DNA of 64,000 bases from Poteriospumella lacustris. Taxonomy: Eukaryota; Sar; Chrysophyceae; Chromulinales; Dinobryaceae. Numbering within the stretch: position 1 is the first letter of the stretch; the number at the start of each line of letters is the position of its first letter. Below are positions 28,219-38,416 of this stretch, in pieces. The position numbers were made by a program, and so were the translations under genes. The stretch lies in NCBI GenBank assembly GCA_008000375.1, contig SMOI01000144.1, positions 1 to 64,000 on the forward strand, written 5' to 3'. The notes beneath the pieces are model-generated. The model was given only the letters and a program-made list of their open reading frames with translations, had not been told where the DNA came from and did not search any database.

Positions 28219-29427
28219 ATGCTGCCAATATATCTGGTGTTGTTGCTACTGCAGGTGGTGGTTGTCCGATCCTCGGTCAACACCAAGCTGGGTAACTTCA
28301 CCTACCAAGCACTATCTCCATCCCTAGTTGAAACGAAGCAGCAGTTTTTGCGCACCTGCACAAAGACTGAAGCGAACGCTCTGGCGGCGAAGTTTCGATC
28401 GAAGCAAAACGATGCGTCCAACTGTGCAAAGGAGACTTGGCTAGCGGCGCTAGCTGCGTTGGATCGATCCTCCAACAAATTCATGGTTAACATCGGTGTC
28501 AATAAGGGATACAACATCGCGAACTGGATTCATTTCTTTCACCATCATGACCTCGCAAACGCCAGTTCTTGGTTTGAGGCGATGAAAGTGGTGTTACCAC
28601 CCACCATCAACGTCACGCGCTCCTATTTCGGTGGTTTTTGTCAAGAAGTAAACGATGTGTTCGATCGCCAAGCGCCGAACTACCTCTCGTCGCAACATAT
28701 GACGCTGCTGGCGGTCGATTTGAACTGTCGCAATCTGGAGTTGATCCAGAATATCTGGTCGCATTTGGAGAAGAACACACGAAATGTCACCGTGGGGCCG
28801 ACGTCGTTCAACCCGTTTGATGGCCTGTCGTTGATGACCTACTGCGCCGCGATGAGTGACTCGCTGGGGGAGATCATGGTCGATTGCTCCGTCGGCGACG
28901 AGCTCTGTAAGATCGGGCGTGCCCAATCGTCCGGCACGAAGATCCCCATCATGACCATGGATCGGCTGTATACCCAGGCCATTAATCAATTACGGTCGCT
29001 TTCCGGCGCCTCATCGTCCGCTTCGGCTGTCCCAGGGCAACCAGGTGGTGGAGCGGGTGCCTCTCGTCGACGCTTCCACCCGCAGATTGACATGCTCGTC
29101 ATCGACACGGAAGGCAACGACTACCTGGTCTTGCAAGGCAGCAAGCACCTCTTCGTCCATCGCTTAGTACGACTGGTCGCCTTTGAATATCACGAATACC
29201 CTCCGTGGGACAAGTATTCATTGCGACAGACGGTGGATTGGTTCGACAGCATGGACTACGACTGCTTCTTCCAGGGACAGGGGCGCATCTGGCAGTTGAC
29301 CCGTTGTTGGGATGCGCAGTATGAGTTCCACGGCTGGTCCAACGTACAGTGCGTCTTACGAGACGACCCTTGGTTTCTCGCTCTCCAGCCGTTTGTCGTA
29401 CAACACGCGCACTTGGCTACCATCTAA
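28219..29427 (+). CDS. FkbM-family methyltransferase, membrane anchored
   Basis: The ATG at 28219 places a type II signal anchor (MLPIYLVLLLLQVVVVRSS) at the start and gives 402 aa; an alternative in-frame ATG is at 28093. The SAM site is MVNIGVNKGYNIANW near residue 92. Motifs of the FkbM fold follow: LLAVDLNCRNLELIQNI, VGPTSFNPFDGLSLMTYCAA, IPIMTMDRLY and MLVIDTEGNDYLVLQGSKHL (FkbM IDxEGxE-like), with VAFEYHEYPPW late. A Ser/Gly-rich loop (GASSSASAVPGQPGGGAGAS) is inserted before the IDTEG motif. Enzymes of this family O-methylate sugars or lipids; with the anchor, a Golgi lumen role on glycans is inferred. Confidence 0.8.
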   Translation: MLPIYLVLLLLQVVVVRSSVNTKLGNFTYQALSPSLVETKQQFLRTCTKTEANALAAKFRSKQNDASNCAKETWLAALAALDRSSNKFMVNIGVNKGYNIANWIHFFHHHDLANASSWFEAMKVVLPPTINVTRSYFGGFCQEVNDVFDRQAPNYLSSQHMTLLAVDLNCRNLELIQNIWSHLEKNTRNVTVGPTSFNPFDGLSLMTYCAAMSDSLGEIMVDCSVGDELCKIGRAQSSGTKIPIMTMDRLYTQAINQLRSLSGASSSASAVPGQPGGGAGASRRRFHPQIDMLVIDTEGNDYLVLQGSKHLFVHRLVRLVAFEYHEYPPWDKYSLRQTVDWFDSMDYDCFFQGQGRIWQLTRCWDAQYEFHGWSNVQCVLRDDPWFLALQPFVVQHAHLATI

Positions 29428-29708
29428 GGTGGCCCATCGGTGGAGAGTCGGCCCGTCTCGCTGAGCCAGCGCCGTGGACCATCTTCTTATCCTTCTCTGC
29501 AGTTTGTTTGGACGCTGATATTGCTCTTTCCTGGTTGATTCGATTGATAGATTGGTTTGCTCTGTCTATATTCTTTTCACACACATACATCTCATATATA
29601 AATCCGTTTATCACGTGTCGGTACGTGTCGGTAGCTTGTTTTTAGTTACTACCACATTTTCTACATCGAGTCCTCCCCCCCCCCCCCACATCCGTTGTGA
29701 TAGTCGAC
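29428..29708. other. Intergenic, 3' flank of FkbM gene
   Basis: No coding features; a C homopolymer at 29676-29688 precedes the duplicated repeat region. Confidence 0.45.
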
Positions 29709-29854
29709 GATGCGGTCACTCACTCGGAGGATAGCTCTGATCGGTGTTTGGGAGAGATTGTCGGTGTGAACTCAAATAAAAGAAAACAATTTTATCGCTG
29801 GCTATCCGCGAGTTAATCAGCATCGATGGCTTCGATGGGGGATTGTGTGGGACC

Positions 29855-30131
29855 AGGTCACAAGGTCTGGACGGTACACGGCAGCTCCACTGCAAAGAAA
29901 TGAAGGGCTGGCGGTCACAAGGTCTGGACGGTACACGGCAGCTCCACTGCAAAGAAATGAAGGGCTGGCGGTCACAAGATCTGAATGGTACACGGTAGCT
30001 CCACTGCAAAGAAATGAAGGGCTGGCGGTCACAAGATCTGAATGGTACACGGCAGCTCCACTGCAAAGAAATGAAGGCACGGTCTGGACAGCACACGGCA
30101 GCGCCATGGTTAGAACACTGCAAAGAAATGA
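29855..30131 (+). repeat. 57-bp minisatellite array
   Basis: About four near-identical 57-bp units (GGTCTGGACGGTACACGGCA...GGCGGTCACAA) and a degenerate fifth. 57 is a multiple of 3, so minus- and plus-strand ORFs through it look repetitive (YTAAPLQRNEGLAVTRSGR type). These ORFs lack any other protein character. Confidence 0.9.
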
Positions 30132-30178
30132 GGCGCTGCCGGTACCTAAGACAAATGGGGAGGACATTGACGACGTTC

Positions 30179-30226
30179 ACGACACGACACGACACGACAC
30201 GACACGACACGACATGGCACGACACA
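30179..30226 (+). repeat. CGACA pentanucleotide repeat
   Basis: About seven to nine tandem CGACA units; the duplicate in copy 2 is at about 30827-30868 and is more diverged. Confidence 0.9.
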
Positions 30227-30402
30227 AGGCAGAGGGAGATGGAAGATAACGCTCCGGTTGGAGCGAATGGCGCGCAGAAGATGACAAGGGATCACAGTGC
30301 GCGAGAAACAACGACCAAAAATGAGAGGAACAAATGCAACAACAACAAGGAGACTGCTAATTGGATGACACCCAACGCGAATAGGACAGAATAGGATAGG
30401 AG

Positions 30403-30502
30403 CAGGTGCAACTGAGCTGTTTTTCGAGTTGCGCACGATCGAAGCACCCGCCTGACGACTCCCAGACGCACCTGCTCCGACAGCGTTGGAGTTGACAAAC
30501 AG
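30403..30502 (-). pseudogene. Copied fragment of the transporter's last exon
   Basis: About 100 bp between the two repeat copies match 31640-31742 in the APC transporter gene with few substitutions. On the minus strand the frame is kept and encodes a near-identical Ser-rich segment (RQAGASIVRNSKNSSVAPAP against RQAGGSIVRNSKNSSVAPAP). It lacks flanking coding sequence, so it is a gene fragment left by duplication. Confidence 0.85.
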
Positions 30503-31052
30503 ACGATGCGGACACTCACTCGGATAGCTCTGATCGGTGTTTGGGAGAGATTGTCGGCGTAAGCTGAAATGAAAATACCAAAATATATGTCGCAGCGCTG
30601 GCTGTCCGCGAGTTAATGAGCATCGATGGCTTCGATGGGGGATTGTGTGGGACCAGGTCACAAGGTCTGGACGGTACACGGCAGCTCCACTGCAAAGAAA
30701 TGAAGGCAAGGTCTGGACAGCACACGGCAGCGCCACGGCTAGAACACTGCAAAGAAATGGTGGGCTGCGGGTGGGGGGGGGGGGGGGAAGCATTGACAAA
30801 AAGAGGGGGGGGGCATTGACGACGTTGACGACACGACACGACGCGAAACGACACGAAAAGACACGACACTGCAGTAGGCAGAGGGAGATGGGAAATGACG
30901 CTCCCGTTGGAGCGAATGGCGCGCCCGTGCTAAAAAGGGATCACAGAGCGCGAGAAACAAAGACAAAACTAATGAGGGGAACAAATGCAACAACAACAAG
31001 GAGACTGCTATTTGGATAACACCCAACGCGAATAGGACAGTATAGGATAGGA
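30503..31052 (+). repeat. Tandem duplication, copy 2
   Basis: A diverged second copy of 29709-30402 with fewer minisatellite units and a G homopolymer at 30772-30787 not seen in copy 1. It ends close to the 3' end of the transporter gene. Confidence 0.85.
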
Positions 31053-31184
31053 TGGGATATAATAGGATATGCGGGGGCAACGCGAACAGGAAAACACATG
31101 CCGATGGGCGGTGTGGAGCTATGCATCAGGCAGCAAGAACTACTACGGGCGGATTTGTCGTTTTGGGATCAAAACGAAGGTAGG

Positions 31185-33384
31185 TTAGAGGGCTTCATCG
31201 TCGATGTCGTCTCCGTCGGTGGCCCCTTCGATGACTTCGTGCAGTAGCACCTCCGCGTCGAAGTCGCTGGGAGCTTCGCCGAGTTCTAACAGCGCGTTCG
31301 ACGTGGGCTTTGTCACTGCCACAAACTGATTCGGCAGCGCTTCGGCGAGCTGTCCAGCGACATCCTGAGGGCCCGCTATCAACACTTCGAGGAACTTCTG
31401 ACTCTCCGCCATGCTCATGGCCTTGCCAGACCAGCCGACCTTCGTCGACTTCGTCGCTATCCACGACATCCGTCGATGTGCCTCTCGCGCAGGACCGTCG
31501 TCGGTGGTCTCCTCGCAGCGGAGTTCTTGGCTCTTGGCAACGGCGATGTTGGTGGCTCCCGTGTCATGCGCAGGGGTAGCGACAGCGGTGTCCGTTGGTG
31601 CCTTCCTTGACGATAGGGCGGCGGTTGATGTCGACACGGGAGCAGGAGCAACTGAGCTGTTTTTCGAGTTGCGCACGATCGATCCACCCGCCTGACGACT
31701 TCCAGAGGAACCTGCTCCAGCAGCGTTGGAGTTGACAAACAGAGACGCAGGAAGGGAAAAGGCGCCCATCAGAGCGTCCACCATCTTTTGTTGCGGGGAA
31801 CGGGCCTTGTTCGTTTTGGACTTGTTGGCGTTGAGGATGTACGCCTTCATGAAGTGCTTCTGCTCTTCTTTGGAGAAGTACTGCGTATGGCGGGCGTAGA
31901 ACACGTAGTATATGGCGGCCGCACCCATGTAGACGAAGTACGTGGTGATCGAATTGTAGTTGGCCTGCAAGACGATCACCGCGATACACAAAATGATCGC
32001 GATCCCGATGCCGATGACCGCACCCGCGATGCCCAGCGGACTGGTCCAGTGACGCTTCATGCCGCTGAAGCGAAACCGGAACACGATGAAGGAGGCGAAC
32101 ATACCGATGTACACGAAGGTGGCGCCGATCATCATGGCGGTGTAGCACGCCTTGACTCCTGCGACACTGTTGATGCGCTGGTTGCCCACGCACATGGGGA
32201 ACTGAATGAGAGACGACACCACCAGTGCCACTATCGGGGTCTCGTTCGGACCATACGTCGTCGCGAAGACACTGGGCAACAGACCAGATCGCGCTAAGGA
32301 CGCCACTTGGTAGCCGCATCCCCACATAAACGTCAACGCGGAGGCAAACAACGGTATGATCGCGAACAAGGGACCGTAGAACATGAAGTTGGGGGTGTCA
32401 AACATCTGAATGAAGCCGATCGTGAATGGAAACGGATTGTTGATCCACGCGGGAGGGTATAGAAAGCCAGGATAGTTGCATAAGGTGGCGAGAATCGCCC
32501 AGAAGATGCATCCGAAGGTGAACAACGTCCCAAGGACCAGCGCTCTGGGAAGGTTTTGATGCACCTACAACAGAACGTCATAAGTACACTGCTCTTTCCA
32601 TCGACGAGGAGTATTCTACACGAAACGACGTACATTTTTCACTCGATCGCAAGTCTGTGGAACGATCTCCAATCCGATGTAAACCCAAATCGGAAGATAC
32701 AGCGACTCGAGAAAGGCTTGTTCGTCCCCATCAAACGTCGACACGTCTAACTGCCCATAGAGCTGAACGTCGATGTCCTTAGTGTTGCCAATGCAAAACA
32801 TCAGCACGGTTCCGATGGAGATTAGACCCAGGATGATGACGGTGTTCCAAAAGAGCGAGCCTCCTCGGACATGGATGCCGAGCAGCAACAGGTAGCAAAT
32901 CAACATCCATATCGGTGTAAGATGGGCCTTGGTCTCAAACACCATTGTACATGCAGAGGAGAGCAAGTACAAGCAAACCACCACCTTCATGATGTTCTCC
33001 AGCACTTCGCTCGCACCGACCAAAAAGCCCCAAAAGGGACCGAGAGCTGCTCTGCAGAACCCAAATGAACCCCCAGCGAATGGGACCACGCTCGTCAGCT
33101 CGGCAAAGCACAGAGCCAGCATGACATACATGAGCCCAACGATGGCATGGCCCAGGAGAAGTTTCTTCAGTCCTTCAGTTGCCCCTGAAAAGCGCAGCCC
33201 CGATAGAAGTTACGTTACTATTTCAATCATCGAACAGCAAGTAAGCCTTACCAATGTTCCACACAGTAGACACTCCGCCACATTGGACACCAATGACCAT
33301 GAACAGAATTGACCAAAAGCCTGCTGTCCGTTTCTTGGCGGGGATTCCGTCGGATCCCTGATTGATCACCTCAGCGTCGTTCAT
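31185..33384 (-). CDS. APC-superfamily amino-acid/polyamine transporter
   Basis: Exons (minus) are 33252-33384, 32634-33184 and 31185-32564, with 67- and 69-nt GT-AG introns in phase, giving 687 aa. The core has about 12 hydrophobic segments: FWSILFMVIGVQCGGVSTVW, one starting GLMYVMLALCFAELTSVVP with the FAGGSFGFCR motif, FGCIFWAILATLC, SALTFMWGCGYQVASLARSG and AGAVIGIGIAIILCIAVIVL. These match the APC/ethanolamine-permease-like group that carries amino acids or amines across the plasma membrane. After about residue 495 there is a long hydrophilic Ser/Ala-rich tail with acidic end. A TTTTTGTGCAG just upstream of the ATG (33404) looks like a splice acceptor, so a further 5' exon is possible. 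The transported substrate is unknown. Confidence 0.8.
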
Positions 33385-33777
33385 ACTTTCCAACCGCAGT
33401 CTGCACAAAAACAATGAATGTTGCTTCAGGCTGTACTTTCTGCCACGAAAGCCTCAGAGATGAATCAAGATGGCCACATCTTCAAGAGGATCGCTGTCAT
33501 TGTCATTCATTCACTGCAAGTGACGTGTGCAACTCAATCAGCATGCAACGGCACTGCACACACTGCACGTGGAGCAGCACCGGAGCCGCCAGGAGGTGGT
33601 CGGTCCAACCTCTGCCATTTGACCCTATCCTAAGCACCAAATCCACTTCAGTGGCTAGTTTGGCGATGAATGTTGATACTGACTGAGGCTTGAGACTGAG
33701 ACGAGGAAACACCACCATGTGTTCAAGACAGTACTATCGCATTGTGCTTTACAAACAATGGCAGAGCAGTTCCGTAG
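33385..33777. other. Intergenic
   Basis: No gene supported. Both neighbours are on the minus strand, so this holds the transporter 5' flank and the DUF616 gene 3' flank. Confidence 0.45.
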
Positions 33778-34995
33778 CTATCGTTGGTGATGCCAAGTCT
33801 TGAAGTACAAGTCGTTGTGTAGCGCAGTTCCGTGAATACGGTTGTCGGGAAGCTGATACGGGTGGATGTTCAGCTTCCACGCGACGTATGGAAACGAGAC
33901 TTGGTCTTGGGTGGTGTACACCAGATTTTGCTGCCACCAAAGATTCAAAAACGTCGCTGTTTCTGGTCGTTGCATGTTCAACGCCACCAACGCCGTGCAA
34001 AACACCGCTCGGTACCGTTCGGGCGGTCCGTCGATCATTTTCGGTTTGTAGTTCCCATCGCGTTCGAAGAAGCTGTCGGCGTAGCCCTCATCGCGATAGC
34101 GCTCATACCTGCAAAGGAAACGAAGATGGATAAACATGAGTGGTAAGGTGAAATGGACCGGTGGGGAGAGAACGTACTGGTGGGTGACGTTTTGAATCGG
34201 CTGTGCCATCGAATCGAACTCGGTCGAGGAGTACTTCGGCAAATGGGCGGAGGCCATCACCTCATCGGCCAGACCATTGCGTCGTAGATTGTCGTGCTCA
34301 AATGAGACGATGGGGGATGGACGATAGGTGCGGGCGTCAAATTCTACATCACGAGGAACGGTGTGATTGAAACGCTTCTGTCTTGCGTACGGCCGGACAA
34401 CGCGTCGATGAGATTTCACTACGTTTGCATAGCCGCAGAGATACTCCACCATGTAGGCAGCTGTTTCCGGATTGATGATTTTCAAGGTGGCATCCAGCCA
34501 AATGACAATGTGGTAGCCCTTCAACTCAGGGAGACGGTGGAGGTTGAGTTTGAAGACCTTCGCGCGGTTGAAAGGATGCTGGTTCTTCAGCAGCGAGTTG
34601 ACATCTTCTGGCGATCGGTCGCGCTCGTCAAGTCCAAAGCGATAACGATCGGCGTCAACTCTTTTCCATTTGTTGTAGGCGACTTTCGAGTTGTTGGCAC
34701 CGAAAGTACTGTGGAAAACGGTGTCGGTGTACGCGATGAAATCAACTGGCAATGATTGGTCCACTGGTTCTTTGCAGGAATGCTCATATGTACCGATCAA
34801 GGTCGTAACGAAGGCGATCCTTAGTTCAGATAGTGGAGGACACAAAGTATGGTTCTGGGCTGTCACTGTTTGCGGTTGGAGATGTTTGGAGACTGTGCTC
34901 TTAGACTTCGGTGGTGCCTTCAGAGTGCTGGTCGCCAGGAGGACCATCAATGAGAGCAAGATTATGGCATTCCGTACTGACAGGATGGACCCCAT
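33778..34995 (-). CDS. DUF616/TOD1-like glycosyltransferase
   Basis: Exons (minus) 34179-34995 and 33778-34108 (junction approximately 34178/34108) are separated by a 69-nt intron (gtacgt...ttgcag) that has no stop, so the frame also reads through it; the splice restores THQYERYRDEGY. About 382 aa. A type II anchor (NAIILLSLMVLLATSTL) begins the protein. The catalytic-looking part has RIAFVTTLIGTYE, FIAYTDTVFHS, NRAKVFKLNLHRLPELKGYH, then IVIWLDATLKI, SFEHDNLRR and QDQVSFPYVAWKL, which agree with the DUF616 (PF04765) family including plant TOD1/MUCI70. Those are Golgi proteins affecting cell-wall glycans. Activity is inferred. Confidence 0.8.
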   Translation of the reverse strand: MGSILSVRNAIILLSLMVLLATSTLKAPPKSKSTVSKHLQPQTVTAQNHTLCPPLSELRIAFVTTLIGTYEHSCKEPVDQSLPVDFIAYTDTVFHSTFGANNSKVAYNKWKRVDADRYRFGLDERDRSPEDVNSLLKNQHPFNRAKVFKLNLHRLPELKGYHIVIWLDATLKIINPETAAYMVEYLCGYANVVKSHRRVVRPYARQKRFNHTVPRDVEFDARTYRPSPIVSFEHDNLRRNGLADEVMASAHLPKYSSTEFDSMAQPIQNVTHQYVLSPPVHFTLPLMFIHLRFLCRYERYRDEGYADSFFERDGNYKPKMIDGPPERYRAVFCTALVALNMQRPETATFLNLWWQQNLVYTTQDQVSFPYVAWKLNIHPYQLPDNRIHGTALHNDLYFKTWHHQR

Positions 34996-35558
34996 ATTGC
35001 TACTGCCCACGACTCGATCAACTCCAGTATCGAGTCAGGCGGCTATTGAATGATCTCCCGTCTACAGTGAATCATCAGAACTCAAACAACGTCTTAACTA
35101 CGACTAATCCTCACACTAAACAACTCAGATCCATGCCCTGTTTGCTTGTGGCTTTCTTTTTCCCACTTGTTGATTGATTGATTTGGGATTGATTGACGCC
35201 GATATCGACGCTTTGTCGTCGTCGTCGTCATCACGTTCATCGACCACGACGACGATGATGATGTGGACGACGGACGACGAAAAACACGAAGACGTCGCAG
35301 AGGCCGCTGCTGCGACTCGTCGGCCGCAGGCGGCTGCTGCTGCGGAAAGAAAGAAAAAGAAAAGAGACACGACTCTCTGACTCCTGGGTTGGTTCTCAAC
35401 ACGTGTGAAACGAAATCGTGCGAACGAGAACAAGAAATCGGGTCTCCAAGTCTTCATTGAAGTCGGACTTTCGCCGAAGTATCATTTGTGTGCGTGTGTG
35501 ACTGGTAAATTGAAAAAGAGAAACTTGCTGCTTGGCTGAGGACACCATCGAAATCACC
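34996..35558. other. Divergent intergenic region with GTC repeat
   Basis: A GTC/GAC trinucleotide repeat at about 35205-35285 gives compositional ORFs on both strands. No gene. It holds the promoters of the flanking divergent genes. Confidence 0.5.
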
Positions 35559-36587
35559 ATGCGAAAAGGGTGGGTTCGAACGCTGTCATCGATAGCATCG
35601 GCGTTGATCCTTGCTTGGTCACTGATTCTCTTCGCCCATGTCATTTTGGTCACCATGCCCAAGTCGTGGATACTAGAGACGGAGGCATATCTCCCCTCGC
35701 CGTATCGACAACTACAGCAGTTCGTTTTGTGGAGTCATCAATTGGCCAAACAAGATTTCCCGTCGCGGTGCGTCGCAGTCACAGTGAGCTCCGTCAATGT
35801 ATTCCGGTCGTGGTGGAAGGAAATCCTCCTGGCTATTCTCGTGTTTCATTGGGATGCACGTTACGCCGGTAAGTGCGACGGTTTGCCGTGTTCTGTCGAT
35901 CGCACGTTCACCGTCATTTACGGCCGTGTTGACGCTACTACTTTAGAAAATATCAGCGCTCTCCTAGACACCATGGGCCTGTCGTGGTTGCTTGTTCCGT
36001 TTCAATTGCTGCAGAATGCTTATGACTTCGCCTTGGGCAGTGGCGATTCGTATGAGGACGATGCGTTCGGCGACAGATCCTCTGATGAGGGCGATCCGCC
36101 GCCTCCGTTGATGCTGGACCCGCAGTTCATGCATGTATTTGAGCAAGAGCACCACGGTACTGTCGTACCTGCCTCGCCGATGGTTTTCGATCGCGTGTAC
36201 GGCTTGATACCGCAGGACGTTCAGCAGCTCTGGGCCAACGAGGCAGCCAAGCGGGAAGCAGTACGGCAAGAGGTATCCGTACGGCGGAAGCAAGCACCAT
36301 TGCCTCCCGTACGTTATTCTGAGTGTGCAATCATGGAAAGTCATGGACCAGAGCCCGAGGAGGTGACGTACATGACGGTGGTAGCTCCGCAGCCGATCCG
36401 CGACCGATCGCGGTCTCGATCGATGAACCGCGACATCAAATCTCCTGAGGAGAACGACCACGACCACGACCACGACCACGATCACGACCACGACGTGATG
36501 ATGGTCAACCAGAGCGATCTACATCGCGGACTCACATCGTCTGTCTCGCCCATGCCTGGTGGAGCACCCTTGTGGGAAGATGATTGA
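35559..36587 (+). CDS. Hypothetical membrane-anchored protein with Asp-His repeat
   Basis: The ATG at 35559 gives a hydrophobic segment at about 12-32 (ASALILAWSLILFAHVILVT). A 78-nt GTAAGT...TTTAG intron (35869-35946) has no stop and is a multiple of three; removing it gives 316 aa, leaving it 342. A second hydrophobic stretch follows (SWLLVPFQLLQ). The rest is hydrophilic: acidic-Pro linker, then RDRSRSRSMNRD, then an Asp-His repeat around residues 273-285 encoded by GACCAC units (36457-36494). No family recognised. His-Asp repeats may bind divalent metals (inference). Confidence 0.65.
   Translation: MRKGWVRTLSSIASALILAWSLILFAHVILVTMPKSWILETEAYLPSPYRQLQQFVLWSHQLAKQDFPSRCVAVTVSSVNVFRSWWKEILLAILVFHWDARYAGKCDGLPCSVDRTFTVIYGRVDATTLENISALLDTMGLSWLLVPFQLLQNAYDFALGSGDSYEDDAFGDRSSDEGDPPPPLMLDPQFMHVFEQEHHGTVVPASPMVFDRVYGLIPQDVQQLWANEAAKREAVRQEVSVRRKQAPLPPVRYSECAIMESHGPEPEEVTYMTVVAPQPIRDRSRSRSMNRDIKSPEENDHDHDHDHDHDHDVMMVNQSDLHRGLTSSVSPMPGGAPLWEDD
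36457..36494 (+). repeat. GACCAC repeat coding Asp-His
   Basis: Six tandem GACCAC units in the gene above, one with GATCAC. Confidence 0.9.
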
Positions 36588-36854
36588 ACAGCTGTTTGTG
36601 CATTCGTTTTGCCGTGTGCTTTTGTATATAGTAGTCGTTGGAGCTGTATGTTGTGGTTCTTGTGATTTATCGCGTCTGTGGCGCGCTTGTGTGTTTCTGT
36701 TCACGCCACACGACCTCTTCGTTTCTGCGCACCTTAATTACCCTTTACGGCGTGCATGATCGGGACAGATGGATGAATTAATGTGAACAATGGAGCGCTG
36801 GTCACAGACACAAGCAACTACACAGGTCAAGAGGCACTACACAGGTAAACTGAT

Positions 36855-37532
36855 CTACAACTGCAGCGCAAAGGGAGGCCGCGCCGCATAGTTCTGTTGA
36901 ATGGTAGTAGAGAACCCCATAGGTGCCGATGAGACGGCCGAGACAGGCTTGATAACTTCTATGGAGGCGCTGTCTTCGCTGTTCGTGAGGTGGGTTGTCG
37001 ATGGCTCAGGGACGTTGGTGACTGTGTTGGAGGCAAATGGCGACTGCTGGCGAATCTTCCGTATTATGGGCACCAGTTTGACCGTGAGAATGATCTTCGT
37101 GGGTAATGTGAACGGGCGAATCAGCTTCCTGAAGCAAGAAGACTCGCCGTAGGCGACTCCTAATCGGCTGGTGAGCAGCTCGTTGTTCGCAATCACCTTG
37201 GGCATCAGCGACGCGATTTTGGCCAGTGGTTTCTCTAAGATAGGAAACGTCGACAGCGGGAAAAAGTAACACAGCGACCAGGTCAGCGCGAGCATAAAAA
37301 TCCCCATCGCCTCGTGAATCACCACCGCCGTGGCGATGTCGTCGGCGGTAAGTCCCTGCTCCTTGAATGCGTTGATCAATCGATTACGAAGTCCGAATCC
37401 TCTTGATATCACTCCTCGAATACCACTGCTTTCATCAGAAGCTACTAACTCTGGCGCATCAAGAGAGGACGTGATCGCTGGAGTGCCGACATGCCACGAA
37501 ACCGATGGCAACCGCGGGGAAAGGTGAACCAT
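36855..37532 (-). CDS. FAM210/DUF1279-like mitochondrial membrane protein
   Basis: The start ATG at 37532 gives 225 aa; the frame is open to 37736 and other ATGs exist, so the start is uncertain. The DUF1279 region, residues about 47-157, has GLTADDIATAVVIHEAMGIF, a membrane segment IFMLALTWSLCYFFP, LLTSRLGVAYGESSCFRKLI and RPFTLPTKIILTVKLVPIIR, which fits the family consensus (AES..RK..RP.T.P.K). FAM210 proteins sit in mitochondrial membranes. The N-terminus MVHLSPRLPSVSW could be a presequence. The C-terminal 60 residues are low complexity. Confidence 0.7.
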   Translation of the reverse strand: MVHLSPRLPSVSWHVGTPAITSSLDAPELVASDESSGIRGVISRGFGLRNRLINAFKEQGLTADDIATAVVIHEAMGIFMLALTWSLCYFFPLSTFPILEKPLAKIASLMPKVIANNELLTSRLGVAYGESSCFRKLIRPFTLPTKIILTVKLVPIIRKIRQQSPFASNTVTNVPEPSTTHLTNSEDSASIEVIKPVSAVSSAPMGFSTTIQQNYAARPPFALQL

Positions 37533-38416
37533 TCTGATCGTAGAACTCTGTTCGCAATTCACAACTTCGATTACCACCAAAAGAGTGGATTGGTATACAT
37601 AGCGCAACCTTTGTGGCGTTTCTTCTGGCATATGTATGGTGTCCGTACCGTAGATGTCTCGGTCTCTGTCGTCGTCTCTTGGACCGACGACGATTTCTTG
37701 CGCCAGAAACAACGCTTTCTTTGGAGCTATGGCCACTTCTTCTCTGTGTCTTTACCGTCTAAAATAGGCCCGGGGGTTGGGGTTGTTGTGGGGGACGGTC
37801 AGGTCAAGTGCAAGGGAGAGAGTCATCCCGAAGCGATGTTTGATGATCACGGACGGCCCCTCTCGTTTCGTCCTTGTGAAACAACCTGGACGGACAACCG
37901 CTTCGTCCGCTGTTGATGAGAGCATCCTTGTCCTTGTTGATGGCTACGATGTTCTTCGAGTCTTTCATGCCTGAAAGATGCTGGATGGCGCCGGTGTCAC
38001 AGGATCAGTGTCAATAGGAATCTTTTCTGCACCTGCACTATGCGCTGGTCATCGCGCGCATCCTCAAAGACCAGGGAGGACGGCGTGTGGCTCGCCAGCC
38101 TGCAGAAGCCCGTGCTCAAGTTCTCTGGCGACGAGAAGCGCACGCGAGCAAAGTCTTCGCCGGGTGCATCCTCGGCAGACCGACGCCGGCGTCACGCGCC
38201 TCTTCCTGCGCAAGGTGATGCTGGTGGACAGCAGCAGAGACGCGACTGGGTGGCGGCGCCACAGTGGATGGAAACTCGCTGCTCGCCCTACCGCTCCCCC
38301 CAAGGCAGGTTTGGCCCAGGGGCCCGTATCTAGGAAAGAAACAACTCACGCCCATGGGGAAGAGGGGTAGAATAAACATTATGATTGCGTGTGGCTGCGT
38401 TTACAACGCGGCTGAG
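37533..38416. other. Intergenic with GC-rich coding-like debris
   Basis: About 38020-38320 has the high GC and codon-like texture of local genes, but open frames alternate (FLRKVMLVDSSRD in one, VWLASLQKPVLKFSGDEKR in another). It may be a decayed gene fragment; I could not identify its parent. Confidence 0.35.

Larger units (their letters stand above)
29709..30402 (+). repeat. Tandem duplication, copy 1
   Basis: It starts GATGCGGTCACTCACTCGG and ends AATAGGACAGAATAGGATAGG, and matches copy 2 (30503-31052) over most of its length. It contains 4 full units of a 57-bp minisatellite where copy 2 has about one, then a CGACA pentanucleotide run. No gene. Confidence 0.85.

Noticed and set aside
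29855-30131. Minisatellite as a CRISPR-like array
   Set aside because: Units are contiguous 57-bp repeats with no unique spacers, in a eukaryotic intergenic region.
29845-30249. Repetitive ORF through the minisatellite as a repeat protein
   Set aside because: The frame is open only because the unit is 57 bp and lacks stops; nothing outside the repeat supports coding.
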